Positions 10,161 through 21,876 are shown, numbered from the stretch's first letter. The stretch: DNA of 64,000 nt from Hansfordia pulvinata (GCA_006538405.1 BJKQ01000044.1:1-64000); one strand, 5' to 3'. A program made the numbers and translations. The notes: generated by a model from the letters alone, not told the origin.

Positions 10161-10898
10161 TCCTTTCTCGTCGCCGCCGCCCCCCTCCCCGTCCTTTTTG
10201 TCGTCGGGTCTCCCTCTTCCCGTCTCGCCCGGCTTCCCCCTCTCTCCCCTCTCCGTCGCGCTTCCCCCTCCCGTGCCCCGGTCCCCCTCTTTGTCCTTCC
10301 TCCCGCCCGTCGGCCGTTTCCTCTGTCGCTCCCGCCTGGTTCCCTTCGGGGTCCCTGCCCTGTGGCTGCCTGTCCCGTCGCCCCTTGCCCCTCCTTTCCT
10401 CGCTCCCCTCCGTCTTTTTTTCCCCCTTCCGTTCCTTTCCTCTTCGTCCTCCCCTCCTCCGGCGCGCTTGCTGCTCCTTCCCTTCCCTTCCCGGCCGGCG
10501 CGTTTCCCCGGCGCGTTTCCCTCCGGCGCGGGGGTGCGCTTGCGCCCCCCCCCCCGCCCGCCGCCGTCCTCCCCTCCTCCCCTCTTCGTTTCTGCCTCTC
10601 CGCTTCCCGCCCTTCCGGTGGCTGCCCCTTGGGCCTGTTTCCCCCGCCCGCGCCCCGCCGTCTTGTCTTCTGTCTCCTCTCCGCGCCCGTCCCTTGGGCC
10701 CTCCCCGTGTCTGCCGCCTTTCTCTTCCGCCTCTCGTTTGGCTCGTTTTCCTCCGTTCCTTCTCCCTTCCCTGCTCCCCGCTCTGTTTCGCTTCCTCCTC
10801 CTTTGGCTGGGTCCCCCTCGCTCGCTCCTCCTTCGGTTTTCCGGGCGCCGTCCCTCCGCGCTCGTTCTCCCTCTTCTTCCTCCTTCCCTTTCCTGTCG
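10161..10898 (+). mobile_element. Group I intron in nad5 (inferred)
   Basis: Interrupts the codons for MAM-EGP. The exon before it ends in T and the intron ends in G, as group I introns do. About 738 bp. Contains a GC-rich element cluster (10460-10570). No endonuclease motif recognised. Confidence 0.65.
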
Positions 10899-12085
10899 GG
10901 CCGGCCCCCTCCCGTTTCCGCTTTCCTCCCCGCCGCTCCTCTGGTTCCCGCGGGTGTGTCCTTCTTCCTCCGTTCCTCTCCTTTCCTCGCCTCCCGTTCG
11001 CCTGTCTTCTTCTTCTGTTTCTGCTTCGGTGCTCTCCCTCCTGTCTTTCGTTCTTTCGTCGGTTTCTTCCCCCCCGCTCTTCCCCCGTTCTTGCCTCCTC
11101 TCCCCTGTCCCCCTGGGCCTGCTGGTTCTCGCTCTCGGGTTCTCTTCCTCCCCTGTCGCTTTCTTCCCTTTCGTTCCTCCTGCCTTCTCTCCCGGCTTCT
11201 TCTTCTTGGGGGCCGGTGCCGTCCTTCCCGCTGTCGCGGCTCCCCGGCTTTCCGCCCCTCTGGCGGGTTCCTCTCTTTCTTCCCTTTCCCTTCTTCTGTT
11301 CTCTTGCTCGCTCGTCTCCGTTTCGTCGCTTTCCCTTTCCTGCCCGGCTTCTCTCGTCCGCTTTTCTCCTCGCCTCTGCCTTTGGTCCCTCTTCTTTTCG
11401 TCGTCTCGCTGTCTCTGTTCTCGCCGTCCTCGGTGCTCTCTTCCCTCCTTTCTCCTCTGTGCCCGTTTTCTCTTTCCCTTTCTTCCCTCCTCCTCCTGGC
11501 CCTCCCCTCTCTTCCCCCCTGCGCCTGCGGGTGCTCTCTTTTTCCGTTTCCCCTTCGTTCTCTTCGCCCTCTTTTCTCTCTTTTTTGGTTCTCTCCCTCC
11601 CGCTGTGTTTCTCGGTTTCGGTTCCGGCTTTTTCCTTGCTCCTCGTCTTTTCCTCCCTCCTGCTCCCGCGCTCCTGTTCGCTCCTGCCTTTGCCGTCCTG
11701 TCTTCTTTCCCCTCTTCCCTTTCCTCTTCCCTCTCTCCTTTCGTGTCTTCGCTCTTCTCTTCTCCGCCTTTTTCCCTGCCTCTTTCCTCCGTTTTCCGTT
11801 TCCTCCCTTCGGTTCTCCTCTTTTTGGTTTCTTTCCCCCCGCTTTTTCGTTGCCCTGTTTTCTCCTCCCTCTCTCCCGCCTTTCCTTTTCTCTTTCGGCG
11901 GCCCCCTCCTCCCGTTTTCGCTCCCGGCCGTCTCGCCTTCCTTGGGCCTTTTGGTCTTGCCCCTGGTTTCGTTCCCTCCGTCCCCTCTTTCCTCCTTCCG
12001 TCCCGGTGTTGTCCCCGTTCTGCTTTCTCTCTCCTTCTGGGTCTCGTCTTCTCTTTCCTTCTCCCTTCTTTCCCTCTCCTCCGTG
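10899..12085 (+). CDS. nad5: nad5 exon 2
   Basis: Continues nad5: EGPTPVSALIHAATMVTAG, VYLLIRSSPLIEYS, LWLGAITTVF, QQDIKKVIAYST, ALFHLVNHAFYKGLLFLGAG, DFRKYGGLISFLPLTY, VAFPFMTGFYSK, GALFTTLYSVKVLYL, AHEGDIF, IFSIFFGYITKD, FIGLGSGFF, then GPFGLE and TGVVTSYALYIL near the end. The His/Lys residues of the antiporter-like core (HAATM, KxVIAYS) are visible. At least six single bases missing, mostly in C runs (near 10909, 11083, 11113, 11237), one G near 11363. The stop lies near 12085 but was not fixed. Confidence 0.93.
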
Positions 12086-12397
12086 TCGCTTTCGTTCTTT
12101 TCTTTCTTCTCGTCGGCTTTGCTCGTTCTCCCCCTCCGTCGCTCTTCTTTTCCGTGCCCGTTTCCCTGGGGCGCGGCGGGTCGGGTGGGCGCCCGCTGGC
12201 CTCCGTCCCGCCCGCTGCCCCCCGGTCGGGGTCCCCCCCCCCGCCCCCCCCTCCGCCTTTCGCCCCTTTCCCCCGCGGGCGCTTCCTGCTCCCGCTGCTC
12301 CGCGCTGGGGTGGGTCCCCCCTCGCCTCCTCCGCCTTTCGCCTCTCCGGGCCTCCCTCTCTCTCTTTCTCGCTCCCCCTCCCTGTTTTGGTTCGCGC

Positions 12398-12468
12398 CTC
12401 TCCTTCCCTTCCCGGTCCCGTCCCCTCCTTCGTGTCTTCTCCTTTTCGTTCCCCTCTCCCCTGCGCTC
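12398..12468 (+). tRNA. tRNA, anticodon unresolved (UCG or UAG)
   Basis: Recoded acceptor 12398-12404 pairs fully with 12461-12467, D stem 12407-12410 / 12418-12421 pairs, and T stem 12444-12448 / 12456-12460 encloses a TTCAAAT-type loop. The anticodon stem has four pairs and one mismatch, and the loop reads CTTxGTG, with a T at position 37, which is unusual. The arms resemble those of the tRNAs at 7384 and 31896. Lies between nad5 and cob. Confidence 0.65.
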
Positions 12469-12655
12469 CCTCCCTCGCCCCGCGTTCTCCTCCTTCGGTC
12501 TTCTTGTTGTGCTCCTCCCTTCTCGCCCCCCCTCTCCTCCTTTCTTCCTTTGGCTGGCTTCTCCTTTGGTCGGCGCGCTTGCTGTGCCTCCGTCCCCTCC
12601 CCGCCCGCTCTTCCTGTGTGGCTCCCTTCTTCGGGCGCGTGGGCTCCCCCCCCTG

Positions 12656-12676
12656 CGCGGGGGGGGGGTCCCCCCC
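12656..12676. repeat. G-run/T/C-run hairpin
   Basis: About ten G, one T, six to seven C; potential tight GC hairpin. Confidence 0.6.
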
Positions 12677-13049
12677 TCGCCTGTTTCCCCCGCCCTCTCG
12701 CGCTTCTCCTCTCGCTCCGGCGGGCGGCGCTTGCCTGTTTCCCCTTCCCTCCCTCGCCTGCGCGCTTGCTGTCTCTCCCTGTGTGCGGGTCCCTCGGCGC
12801 CGGCGGCTTCGCCCCCCGCCCGCTCGCCCCCCTTTCCCCCGGTTCCGGCTCCGTCGTCCCCCCCCGCCCTCCCCCCCCCTCCCTCCCCTCTGCCCGCTCC
12901 CTCCCCGGTTCCGGCTCCGCCCGCTCTTCTTCTGGGGTGGCCGGCGGCCGCGCTTCCCTCGCCCTCCTCCCGCTCCGCTCCTCCGCCGCGCGGTTCTGCT
13001 CTTCTGGCTCCGCGCGCTCCGCCCTGCTGCGCGGGTCCCCCTCTCCTCG

Positions 13050-13305
13050 TCTCGCCCCGCCGTGCCTCCTCGCTTTGTCTGCGTCCTCCCCCTTGCTGGC
13101 TCCTCTCTTTCCCTGCCTCCTCGCTTGCTCTGCCTCCTCGCCCTTTCTGGCTCCTCGCTTGCCCTGCCTCCTCCTCCCCTGCCTCCTCGCTTGCTCTGCC
13201 TCCTCGCTCTTTCTGCCTCCTCGCTTGCCCTGCCTCCTCGCTTGCTCTGCCTGCTCGCCCTTTCTGCCTCCTCGCTCTTTCTGCCTCCTCGCTTGCCCTG
13301 CGTCC
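13050..13305 (+). repeat. Tandem repeat, 17-18 bp unit
   Basis: About a dozen copies of a unit close to tgcctcctcgcttgctc, with alternating variants in the second half (cttgctc, ctctttc, ccctttc, cttgccc). The most regular tandem array in the window. Confidence 0.85.
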
Positions 13306-15048
13306 TTTCGTTTTTTTTTGTCGGTCGGCGGCCTCCTTCCTCCTCCCCCCGCGCGCTTCCTCCTCGTTTCGCCCCCCCGCCCCTGCCCCCTTCTCCCTCC
13401 GCCCGGTCCGTCCCTCCTCCCTCTGGCTTTTCTCTGCTTCTCCCCCCTTTTCTTCCCCTGCCCTTGCTTCTTGCCGCCTTTGCCCTCCCCTTTCTCCCTT
13501 CCTCTTCCCCCTCTTTTTGTGCCGGTGTGCGCCCGCTCTCCTCTCCTGCTCCTCCTCTTTCCCCTTCCCCCCTGTCTTCTCCTGTTTCCCCCCTCGTCCT
13601 TTTCTCGGGTGCCCCCTTCTTGGTCTTGTGCCCCCCGTTTGCTCCTTCGCCCTCTTCTTCTCTCCGCCCTTCCCTCTTTCTCCCCTCTTCGCCGTCCCCC
13701 GCCGCTCTGGCTCCTTCGGGCCGCGGCCGCCCCGCTGCCCCCTCGCGGCGCCTCCCGCCCCCTTCCCCGTCTTCCGTTGCCTTCTGCGCCTCGGCCCGTG
13801 TCTTTTGGGCTTTTTCTCCCCCTTCTGCCGGCCGTGCGGGGTCTCTGCTCGGTGCCGGTGGCGTTCCCCCCTGCTCTCCGCCCCCCGCGGCTGGCCTGCC
13901 TTCGGCTCCCGTTTCCGCCGGCCTCTTGGCCTCCGGGCTCCGCTCCCGCGTTTCTGCCCGCTTTCCTCCCTTTTTGGTGTCCTTTGCCCCGTCCGTCTGT
14001 CGCTCTTGGCGTCCCTTCGCGTCCCGTGGCCTCTCTTGTTCCCGGTGCCGGCTGTTTCCCCCGCGCGCGGGTTTGTGCTTGGCCTCCTCCGGCTCCTGTG
14101 GCTCGTCCGCCTGTGTTGGCCCGGCCGGTTTTGCGCGCTTTCCTGGCTTCGCGGCGGCGGCTGCTGCCTTGCTTCCTTGGCGCTTTGTTTTCTCGTTGCG
14201 GGGGGGGGGGCGGGGCCCGCTCGCCTCTGTCCCCGCCCGCTCCGCCCTCTCGCGCTTCTTCTCTGCCTCCGCTCGCTCCCCTCGGCGTTCTTGTGTCTGC
14301 CTTCTCCTTCCTCCTCCTTTCTGGCTTCCCCCCCCGCCGGGCGGTCCCCCTCTTTTCCCCCCCCCCGTCTCCTCCGCCCCCCCGCGGGTGTCGGTTGCTC
14401 GGTCCTCGTTTCCTGTCCCCTGTTTTCTTTCCTTTTGCTTCTCGTGTCCCCTCTTGCCTCGGCCCGGTGTTTCCTTCTCCTCTTCCCGCCTTTCGTTCCG
14501 CTCTTTGTTTCTGCCGCGTTTGTCGTCCCCCTGCTTCCGCTGCCCCCTCTTCCTTGTTTTTGCTTTCGGCTCCTCCGGCTCTGTGTGTCGGGGCCCTTTC
14601 TGGGTCCTCGGCGGCTTCCGCGCTTGCTTGGGGGCCTCTCCCGCCCCTTCGCTTCCGGCTCCGCCCGCTCTGCCCCCCCCCTTCCCGGCTTCGTGTCCCC
14701 TGCCCGTTTTCCTCCCCCCCCTTCCCTTCCCTCCTCTCCGCTCGCTCTCCTCGGTCCCTTTTCGTCTTTCTCTGCCCCCCTGTCGCTTTTTTGGCTCCCT
14801 TTTCGTCGGCTGGCTGGCTGGGTCCCCCTCCTCTCCCCGCTGCGCTGGCGCTTGCCCGCGCGTGGTCCCTTGCGCTCTCTCTCCCCCTCCCCCTCCTCGT
14901 CGGGGCTCGCTTCCTCCTTGTCTCCTCTTCTTTTCGGTCGCGGGCTTTTTTCGCCCGCTCCGCCTTCCTCGCCCTGTCTCCCTTCTCCTTTCGCGTTCTT
15001 TGCCCCTCTCTCCTTTCCCCGCCCTTCCCTTTTTCTTTTTCCTCCTCC

Positions 15049-15442
15049 CTGCGCCTCTTCCCCCGTCCCCCTTGTTGCCGCTCCTTCCTGCCTCTTTCCT
15101 TGCTTCCTCTGCCCCTCGTCCTCTTCGTTCCTTGTGCCCTTTTGGCTCCTTGTTCGGTTTCTGTCTTGTTCTCCCCCTTGTCCCCGGTGTCCCTTCGCCC
15201 TGCCTTCCCGTCCCCCGTCTTCGCCGCCTTTCCTTCTGTTGCGCCTCTTCTGCGCGCCGTCCCTCCCGGCTGCTTCCTTCGTTCCTTCCCCCGTCCCCCT
15301 GCTTCTGCTTTCTTCTTCTTCGTCTCCTTCCCCCTCGGTCGCGGTCTCTCTTCCGGCTCTTCTCGCGCTCCTCGCCCCTTCCCCTGCGCTCTTGGTCCTG
15401 TTCTCCTTCTCTTCCTGCTGGGTCCCGCTTTCTTGGGTTCCG
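15049..15442 (+). CDS. cob: Apocytochrome b, exon 1
   Basis: Haem-b subunit of complex III. From ctg (ATG) 15049 the recoded frame gives MRILKSHP, then SNISYLWNFGSLFGFCLV, VTGVTLAMHY, VLEAFNSVEHIMRDVNNGW, LIRYLHSN, ASAFFF, YLHIGRGLYYG, RAPRTLTWAIG and LMMGTAFLGY. Two of the haem-ligand histidines (AMHY and YLHIGR regions) are present. Trp codons are tgc (TGA). Single bases are missing in the C runs near 15073, 15189, 15208 and 15298. Exon ends inside GYV-LPYG. Confidence 0.94.
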
Positions 15443-16884
15443 CCTCTCGCCCCCTCTGCCCTCCCTCTCTCCGCGCTTGCGCCTCCCCTTCTCCCCTTCC
15501 CTTTGTGCGTGCCGCGCCCTTTCCCCTTGCGCCTTCTTCTCCCCTCCCTTTCCCCGTCCCTTTCGCCGTTCTTCGTGTGTCCCCCGCTTGCGTCTGCTCG
15601 CTTTCCTCCTCCCCGTTCTGCGGCTCCCTTTCTTCGGGCGCCCGTTCTCCCTGCGTTTTTCTTGCCTCCCCCTTCCCCCTGTCCTGTGTTCTGCCCCCTT
15701 CCCTCTCGCCGCCCCCCCCCTCTCCCTGCTTCTTCTCCCGGTCGCCGTGGTGTCTCTTTCCTCCTTCCTCCCCCTCCCTTCGCCTCTTCTGTCGGTTCCG
15801 CTTCTCCCGCTCCCCTCTCTTCCCGCTTTCCTCGCCCTTTCTTGGGTTTTCCTGGTCGTCCCCTCGTCCCCTTGCCGTCCCCCGTCCCCTTCTCGCCTTT
15901 TTCTTTTCTTCTCTTCGCGGCCTTTCCTCCTCTCGTTCCTCCCGCCCCCCTCCCCTGTTGTTCGCCCTCGCCGCTTTTTCTTTCCCCCCTCTTGCCTCCT
16001 TCTCCTCTCCTCCCTGCCGCCGGTCCTTCTTTTGGTTCTCCCCTCCTGCCCTCGCTCGTCTCCCCCTGCCCCCGCCTTCCCGTGCCGCCCGTCGCTTCGC
16101 TCTCGGTCCTTTCCCTCGCGGTCCCTCTTTCCGTGCGGCCCCTCCGCTCCCCTCCCCGCCCCCGCTTTCCCTCGCCTCCCTCGCCCCTTTCCTCCTGCCG
16201 CTTTCGGTCCTCTGCCCCCCGCCCGCCCCCTCTCCTCCTTTCTCCTCCCGCCGGTCCGGTGTCTGGTGCGTCTTCTTCTCTTCCCTTGGCCCGTTTCGGT
16301 TTCCCTTGCGCCCTGCCCCCTCTTTCTCGCGCGTTCCCTCGTGCCCGTCCGCTGTTCCCCCGCCGTTGCCTTGTTCCCTTTCCCCCTCTTCGTTTTTGCG
16401 CGGCGCTCGGCTCCGTCTCTCTTTCTGTTCTCGTCCCCCGCGTCCCCCTCTCTTTGCCCTTTTTCTCCCGCCCTTTCTCCCCTCCGCCGGGCGCGCTTCG
16501 CGCTTTTTCGTTTTTCCTGTTCGTCCCGCCTCCCCCGTCCCCTGGCGGCGGCCGGTTCCCCCGCCTCCGCTTCCCGTGGTCTCTCTTGCCCGCGCTCTCG
16601 CCTCCTCCCGCGTCCGGTCCCTCCCCTCCGCTTCTGCTTCTTTGGCCCTCCTCGTGCCCCCGGTTCCCCTTTTCTTGCTCGCTTTTCGCTTTCCTCTGCC
16701 CCGCCCGTCGGTTCTCTCCCTGCTCGCTCCCGCCTGGGTCCCTGGTGGGTGGCTGCCCTGCTGCTTCCTGTCCCGTCGGCCCTCTTCCTCCCGGCCCTCC
16801 CCTCGCGGTTTCTTTCTTTCTTCCCCGCCTCTGTGCCTTCCCCGCTCTTCTGGCCTTCTCCTTTCTTCTCCTGTCTGTTTGTCT
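15443..16884 (+). mobile_element. Intron in cob (inferred)
   Basis: Interrupts cob between FLGY and LPYGQ, a classic intron site. About 1.44 kb of mostly C-rich (A-rich) sequence, so it could hold an endonuclease frame, but I did not find a LAGLIDADG motif. GC-rich blocks at 16480-16560 and near 16730. Confidence 0.6.
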
Positions 16885-17630
16885 GTTCTTCCTTCCGGGC
16901 CCCTGTCTTTCTGCGGTGCTCCCGTTCTTCCTCCCTTCCTTCGTGCTCTCCCTTGCCTCGGTCCCGCTCTTGTTGCCTTTCTCTGCGGCGGTTTCTCCGT
17001 TCCTCCCGCTCCCTTCCCCGCTTCTTTGCCTTCCCTTTTGTCTTCCCTTTTGTCTTCGCTGCTTTCGTTCTCCTGCCTTTCCTCGCTTTCCCCGCCCCCG
17101 CTGGTTCCCGTCCCCTTTCGGCCTCTCCGGTCCCTCTGCTCGCTTCCCTTTTGCTCCTTCCTTCGTCTTTCCCGCTTTCCTTCCCCTCTTTCTGTTTCTG
17201 TTTGGCTTCCGTTTCTTTGTCTTCTTTCTGCCTCCTTCCTTCGGCGCTTCCGCCCCTTCCCTCCTGGCTCCCCTCTGCCCCTCCCCTGCTCTTGTCCCTG
17301 CCTGCTCTTTCTTCCTTTCTCTGCCCTCTTCCGCTCTCTCCCTCCCCCTTCTTCGGTGTTCTCGCTCTGTTCTTTGCTCTCTTCGCTCTCCTGTTCTTCC
17401 CTCTTCCCGCTTTCGGTCGCTCCCCGGTTTCCCGTTCCGCCCTTTCCGTCCCCTCGCTTTCTCCGTCTTTGTCGCTCCTTTCTTCGTCTTCCTGCCCCTC
17501 GGTGCCCCCCGTTGCCCCTCCCTTTCTCGCCTTTGGCCCCTTCCGTCCTTTCTTCTCCTTTCGTCCTTTTGTCTTTCTTCTCCCTGTTCTTTCTTTCCTT
17601 GCCCCCCCTTCGTTGCCTTCTCTTTTCCCC
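16885..17630 (+). CDS. cob: cob exon 2
   Basis: Continues cytochrome b: LPYGQMSLWGATVITNL, SAIPWIGQDIVEFIWGGFS, NNATLNRFFALHFVLPFVLA, LHLIALHDTAGSS, GNYDRLPFAP, then the ef loop [29 protein letters not shown], LGRS and FVANFLVLM. The PEWY quinol-oxidation motif is intact. Several single bases are missing in C runs (near 17112, 17260, 17283). The last 40 codons are harder to align, so the end is approximate. Confidence 0.93.
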
Positions 17631-18234
17631 TCCTCCCGCTCGTGGTGTTTTTCCCTCCCCCCTTCGCGCGTTTTTCCTTCGCTTGCGGGCCGTCGGGCGC
17701 CCGCTCTGCTCTCCTTCCCCTGCCCCCTCCCTCCTTTCTCGTTCCTCCGCTGGTTCTCCTCGCTTCCCCCGCCCCCGTGTTCCCCCGTTGTCGTCCCTTC
17801 TTCGGCTCTGCTCCCTCTTTCTGCCCTTTTTCTTTCCCCTGTTTGCTCTTTTTCGTTCTCCCTTTCCCCTCTCCCCCGCTCGTGCCCCCTTTGTCGCCCG
17901 GTCTCCCCGTTTTCCTTGCGTTTTTTCTCTCCGCCCCCGTCTGTTTCTTCTCCCTGGCTTGTTTCTTTCTTCTGGTGTTTTTTTGGTTTTCCGTTTCGTT
18001 CTCCCTTTCCGTTCTCGTCTTGCCCTGGCGGCGCCCGCTCTCCCCCCGCTTTGCTTGGTCCGCTCGTGCCGGTCTTTCCTCTTTTCGTCCCTTCCGCCGG
18101 CGTCGGCGCGCTCTCCTTGGCTTCTTTCCTCGCCCCTCTTTCTCTTTTTGTGTGTCCCTCTGCCGCTTTTGTCCTGGCCCCCGCGCTTGCTGCCTTCCCT
18201 CCCCTCTGCTTCCGGCCTTCTCCCCTGGCGTCTC

Positions 18235-18310
18235 CTCCTCCCCTTGCCCTTCCCCTTCCCCTTCCCCTTCCGCGCCGGTTCTGGTTCTGGTTCTGTCGGG
18301 GCGCTTGCGC
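18235..18310 (+). repeat. GGTTCT-array element (family R2), copy 1
   Basis: Arm of cttccc units (period six), GC spacer, then GGTTCT units and a GC-rich tail with gcgcttgcgcc hairpin. Confidence 0.8.
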
Positions 18311-18364
18311 CTCCCCGGCCGCGGGGGTGCGCTTGCTTGGTGTGCGCCGCCTCCTTCTCCGCTT

Positions 18365-18440
18365 TCCCCCCCCCCCGGCGCGTTCCCCCGGCGCGTTCCC
18401 CCCGGCGCGTTCCCCCCGGCGCGGGGGTGCGCTTGCGCCC
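18365..18440 (+). repeat. Tandem ggcgcgttccccc block
   Basis: Four consecutive copies of ccggcgcgttcccc followed by a GC palindrome. The same block occurs singly or in pairs at 10498-10530, 33680-33715 and 61110-61150. Confidence 0.75.
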
Positions 18441-20988
18441 CGGTCCCCCGGCTTCGCTCGCTCTTCTTTGCCCCTTTCTTCTTCCCGCTTGTGTCTCGGT
18501 GTCTTCGCGCGCCTTTTCCCTTTTCCCGCCGGCGCCCTTGCTGCCTTCCGGGTCGGCGCGTTTGCTGCTCCTCCCTCGCCGGCGCGGGCGCGCGCTTGCG
18601 GCCTCTCCGCTTTCCCCGCCCCCTGGCTCTGCCTGGCCTTCCTGCTCCCCTCCTCCCTTGCTTGCCCTTCTTTCCCGGGTCTCCGCGTCGTCCCCCCTCT
18701 CTTCTGCTCGTTTCCCCGCCCTCGGTCGCGTTGCTTTCCTTCCTCCTTCTCCTCTCCTTTCTGCCCTCTCTCCCCGTCGTCGTTCCCCTTGCCCTTCTTG
18801 TGTTCTTCCCGGCTTCTTTGCCTCCCCTGGTCTCGTGCCTCCCGCCCTCTTTCGTCCCCCGGCGTTTTTTCGTCCCGTGGCTCCTGCTCCCGCGTTCGCT
18901 TCTCCTGCCTCTTCGGCGGCCTTTCCTTCCTCTGGCCGTCCCTCGGCGCTTGCGCCCGCTCTGCTCGGGGTCCCCCCCCCGCGCGCCGCGTTTGCTGCTC
19001 CCGGCGCTCCCGCCTCCCCTGGCCGCGGGGCCTCGTTTTCCTCGGGCCGCTCCCCTCCTTCGGGGTGGGGCCCCTCTCGCTCCTCCTCCCTTGCCTTTTG
19101 CCTCTCTTTCTGCTGTTGCCCGTGTCTGTCGTCGTGGGGCTCCCTCTCTCTTTCGCGCCGGCCGTTGTTCCGGGTTTTCTGCTCCTTCTCGTTTCCTCCC
19201 TCTGGCGCGCCTCGCTTGCTGTGCCTCCGTCGCGCTTGCGCCCCCCCTGCTCTTCCGCCTGGTTCTTTCCCTGGGTTTCTTTCCTCTGCTGCCGGCTCTT
19301 TCTTTCGGCGCGCCGGGCCGGGTCCCCTCGTCCCCCGTGCCTGCCTCGCTCTCCCCGTTCTCTTCTCCCTCCTCCTTCTGTCTTCCGTTTCCCCGCCGTT
19401 CGCGCGGTGGCGCGCTTGCGCCCCCCTGCTCCGCCCGGCCGTGCCCTTGCTGCCTTCCGCGTCCCCGCGTTTGGGCCGCCCGGCCTTCCCTCCCGTTTTT
19501 CTCCCCCCTCGCCTGCGCGCCGCGCTTGCTGCCTCTTTGCTTCCCGCCCCCCTCCCTTCGCCGTCCCCCCCGCCCGCCCTCTTTTTGCGGCTGCCCCTCC
19601 GTTTTCTTTCCTTCGTTTGCTTCCGTCCCCGCCCGCTCGGCCCGCCCCGCTTGCCCCCCCTCCTCGGTGGTGTCCCTTTCCCCCCCCGCCGGCTGCGCTC
19701 TCGTTCCTCCCCTGGTTCTGCCCTCTCCTCCTTCTTTCTTTCCTCCTCTTTGGGTTTTTCTGCCTCCCGCGGCTTGCCTTCCTCCTCCTGCTTCTGCTCC
19801 TCCTCGTTCTTCTTCTTCTCCTCCTGCTCGTGCTCCCGCCGCTCCTTGGTCCGCGTTCGCCGGCCCTTTTCGTTCTTTCTCTGCCGCCTTCCCCGGCTTG
19901 CGTCCCGCCCGCCCGGCTCTTCTCCTCGCTTCTCCTGCGCGCGCTTCCTGCGGTGTCCCCTCTTCCTCCTGCCTCTTCTCGTTGCGTTTTTCCTGCTTTT
20001 CTCCCCCTCCTTCGTTTTGTCGCCCCTTTGCCTTGTTCCGGTTCTCTTCTGGCTCGGCTGTTGTCTCTTCTTCCCCCCTCTTCCCTTCCTGCTGCGGCCC
20101 TCCCTTTCCCTCTTTTTTCGGCTCTGGCTTTCGCTCCTCTCGCCCCTCCCGTCCTCGCCCCTCGCCCCCGCCTGCCCCGTGCCTTCGCGGCCTTCTCTTT
20201 TCCTCTTGCGCCCCGTGCCCCCTCTCGTTCCCTTTGGCTCGCGCTGTCCTTGCGCGTGCTCTCCGTGCTCCTCTCCGTGGCTTGCTCCCTGCCCCTTCCC
20301 TTGCCTCTCTCTTTGCTCCCCCTTGCTCCCCTCCTCTCCGCTCCCTGCTCGCCCGTTCTTTCCTTTTCCCCTGTTCTCTCTCCCGCGTTTGGTCCCTTCG
20401 CTTCTCCCTTCCCCTGTCTCCTGTCTTCCTCCGTGCTTTTTTCCTCTCCTCGCCGCCCCTCTTCTTCCTCCCCCTGTCCCCGCTCCCCTTCTCCCGCTTC
20501 TCCTCCTGCTGTCGCTCCTCCGGTTTCCCCTCCTGCTCCTCCTCCTCCCGTTTCCGCGGCTGCTCGTCTTCCTCCCCCTTCTCCTGCCGCCCGTCCCCCT
20601 CCTGCTGCTCGTCCCGGCCCCTCTTCTTCCCTTCGCTCTCCTCCCCTCCCTCCTGGTCCTCGTTTCGCTTCCCCCTCCCTCCTCTTGCGCCCTGGTGCTC
20701 CTTTCTCTCCCGTCGGCGGTTCGCGTCTTCCTTGGTCTTTTCTTCCTTCCTTCTCCTTTCCTCCTCTCTGCTCTCCCTCTCTCGCGTCTGCCCGTCCGCT
20801 GTCTCGCGTTCCCCCGTTCTGTCTCTCGCGTTTCCCTCTCCGCTCTTCGCGTTCCCGCGTTCTGTCTCTCGCGCTTGCCTGTCGGGGGCGGTGTCTCCGC
20901 CTTCCTCCCCCCCCTCTCCGTCTCCCCCCTCCGCCCTGCTGCTCCGCCCGCGCTTGCGCTCCCTTCTTCTCGCGCGCCTCGCTTGCTT

Positions 20989-21010
20989 GGGGGGGGGGGT
21001 CCCCTCCCCC
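20989..21010. repeat. G-run/T/C-run hairpin
   Basis: Eleven G, one T, four C and then C-rich sequence. Confidence 0.6.
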
Positions 21011-21454
21011 CTTCTCCGCTTCCCGCCCCCCCCCCGGGCGGGCGGGTCGGCTGCCGGTCTTTCTTTTTCCCTCTCCTCCTTCCGCCGGCCCGTCCCGGCG
21101 CCTTTCCCCCCCCCGTTCCCGTTTCCCCTTCTCGCCGGCTCTGTTCTTTTGGTTTCTTCCCTCTCCTCCCTCCCTCTGGTTCCTTCCCGTCTCCCCCCTT
21201 TTTTTTTTCTTTTCTCTCTTCTTTTCCCTTTTCTCTCCCCCTCTGCCCTCTTTCGCCTTCCCTCGTTTTTCGGTCCGCTCCCTTCTTTGTTCCGCGCTCG
21301 TCCTCTTGCTCGTTGCTCCTCTGCCGGCCCTCCCCTCCGTGGGTTTCTGCGCCCCCCTCCGCTTGCTTCTCCTGTCTTTCTCGCTTTCTCGGCTCTCCTG
21401 TCCGGCGCTCTCTTCCGGTTTCCCTTTTTGGGCGGTTCCCTTTCCTGCGCGCCG

Positions 21455-21540
21455 CGCTTGCGGCTCCTTCCCCTTCCCTTCCCCTTCCCCCCGGTTCTGG
21501 TTCTGCTTCTGGTTCTGGCTCTGCCTCCCCGGGCGCGCTT
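21455..21540 (+). repeat. GGTTCT-array element (R2), copy 2
   Basis: gcgcttgcggctcc, then cttccc units, then GGTTCT/GCTTCT units and a GC tail. Confidence 0.8.
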
Positions 21541-21876
21541 TTTTCCGCGGGCGCGCTTGCGCCCGTTTCCCCCCCCCGCCCCTCCGCCGCCTCGCCCTCC
21601 CCCCGGTCCCGCTTCTGCCGTCGTTGGTCTCCCTTTGCTTGCCGCTCTTCCGTTTGCGGTTCGCTTCCTCCCTCCTCTTCTCCCTCTCTCGTTCCCCTTG
21701 CCGGCCTCCCGTCTCCTCGCCCCCCTCGCCTCGTTCCGGCCTCGCTGGCTCGGTTTTCTCTTTCCTTCTCTCGCCCCCCTTCCTTCTGCGGCGGCTTTCC
21801 CCCCCCCCTCTGTCTCGTTCTCGGCCTCCCCCTGCCGCCCCTCCGCTTGTTCCCCTCGCTTCCCGCTTCCCTTCGT

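Larger units (their letters stand above)
12469..15048. other. nad5-cob spacer
   Basis: No known gene read. Contents: GC-rich elements (12560-13030, 14205-14420, 14580-14870), a 17-18 bp tandem repeat (13050-13305), and a G-enriched stretch 13690-14200 unlike the rest of the spacer. Confidence 0.45.
17631..21876. other. cob-cox1 spacer
   Basis: No gene recognised in 4.2 kb. Many GC-rich elements: 17680-17705, 18040-18130, 18180-18620, 18940-19080, 19190-19450, 19520-19680, 20870-21070, 21430-21560. Sequence at 19740-20860 is C-rich and T-poor and could be an A-rich reading frame; nothing conserved was recognised. Confidence 0.4.

Noticed and set aside
2139..12085. Physarum-type mononucleotide insertion editing as the cause of missing bases
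   Set aside because: The sites are irregular, favour C runs, and are absent from long stretches; gene order and protein sequences are ascomycete, not myxomycete. Kept only as an alternative in the findings.
18841..18930. tRNA T-arm around cgcgttcgcttctcc
   Set aside because: The stem has a C-C mismatch and no D or anticodon arm fits upstream.
20641..20740. tRNA ending near 20739
   Set aside because: T stem pairs, but there is no room for an anticodon arm and a D arm.
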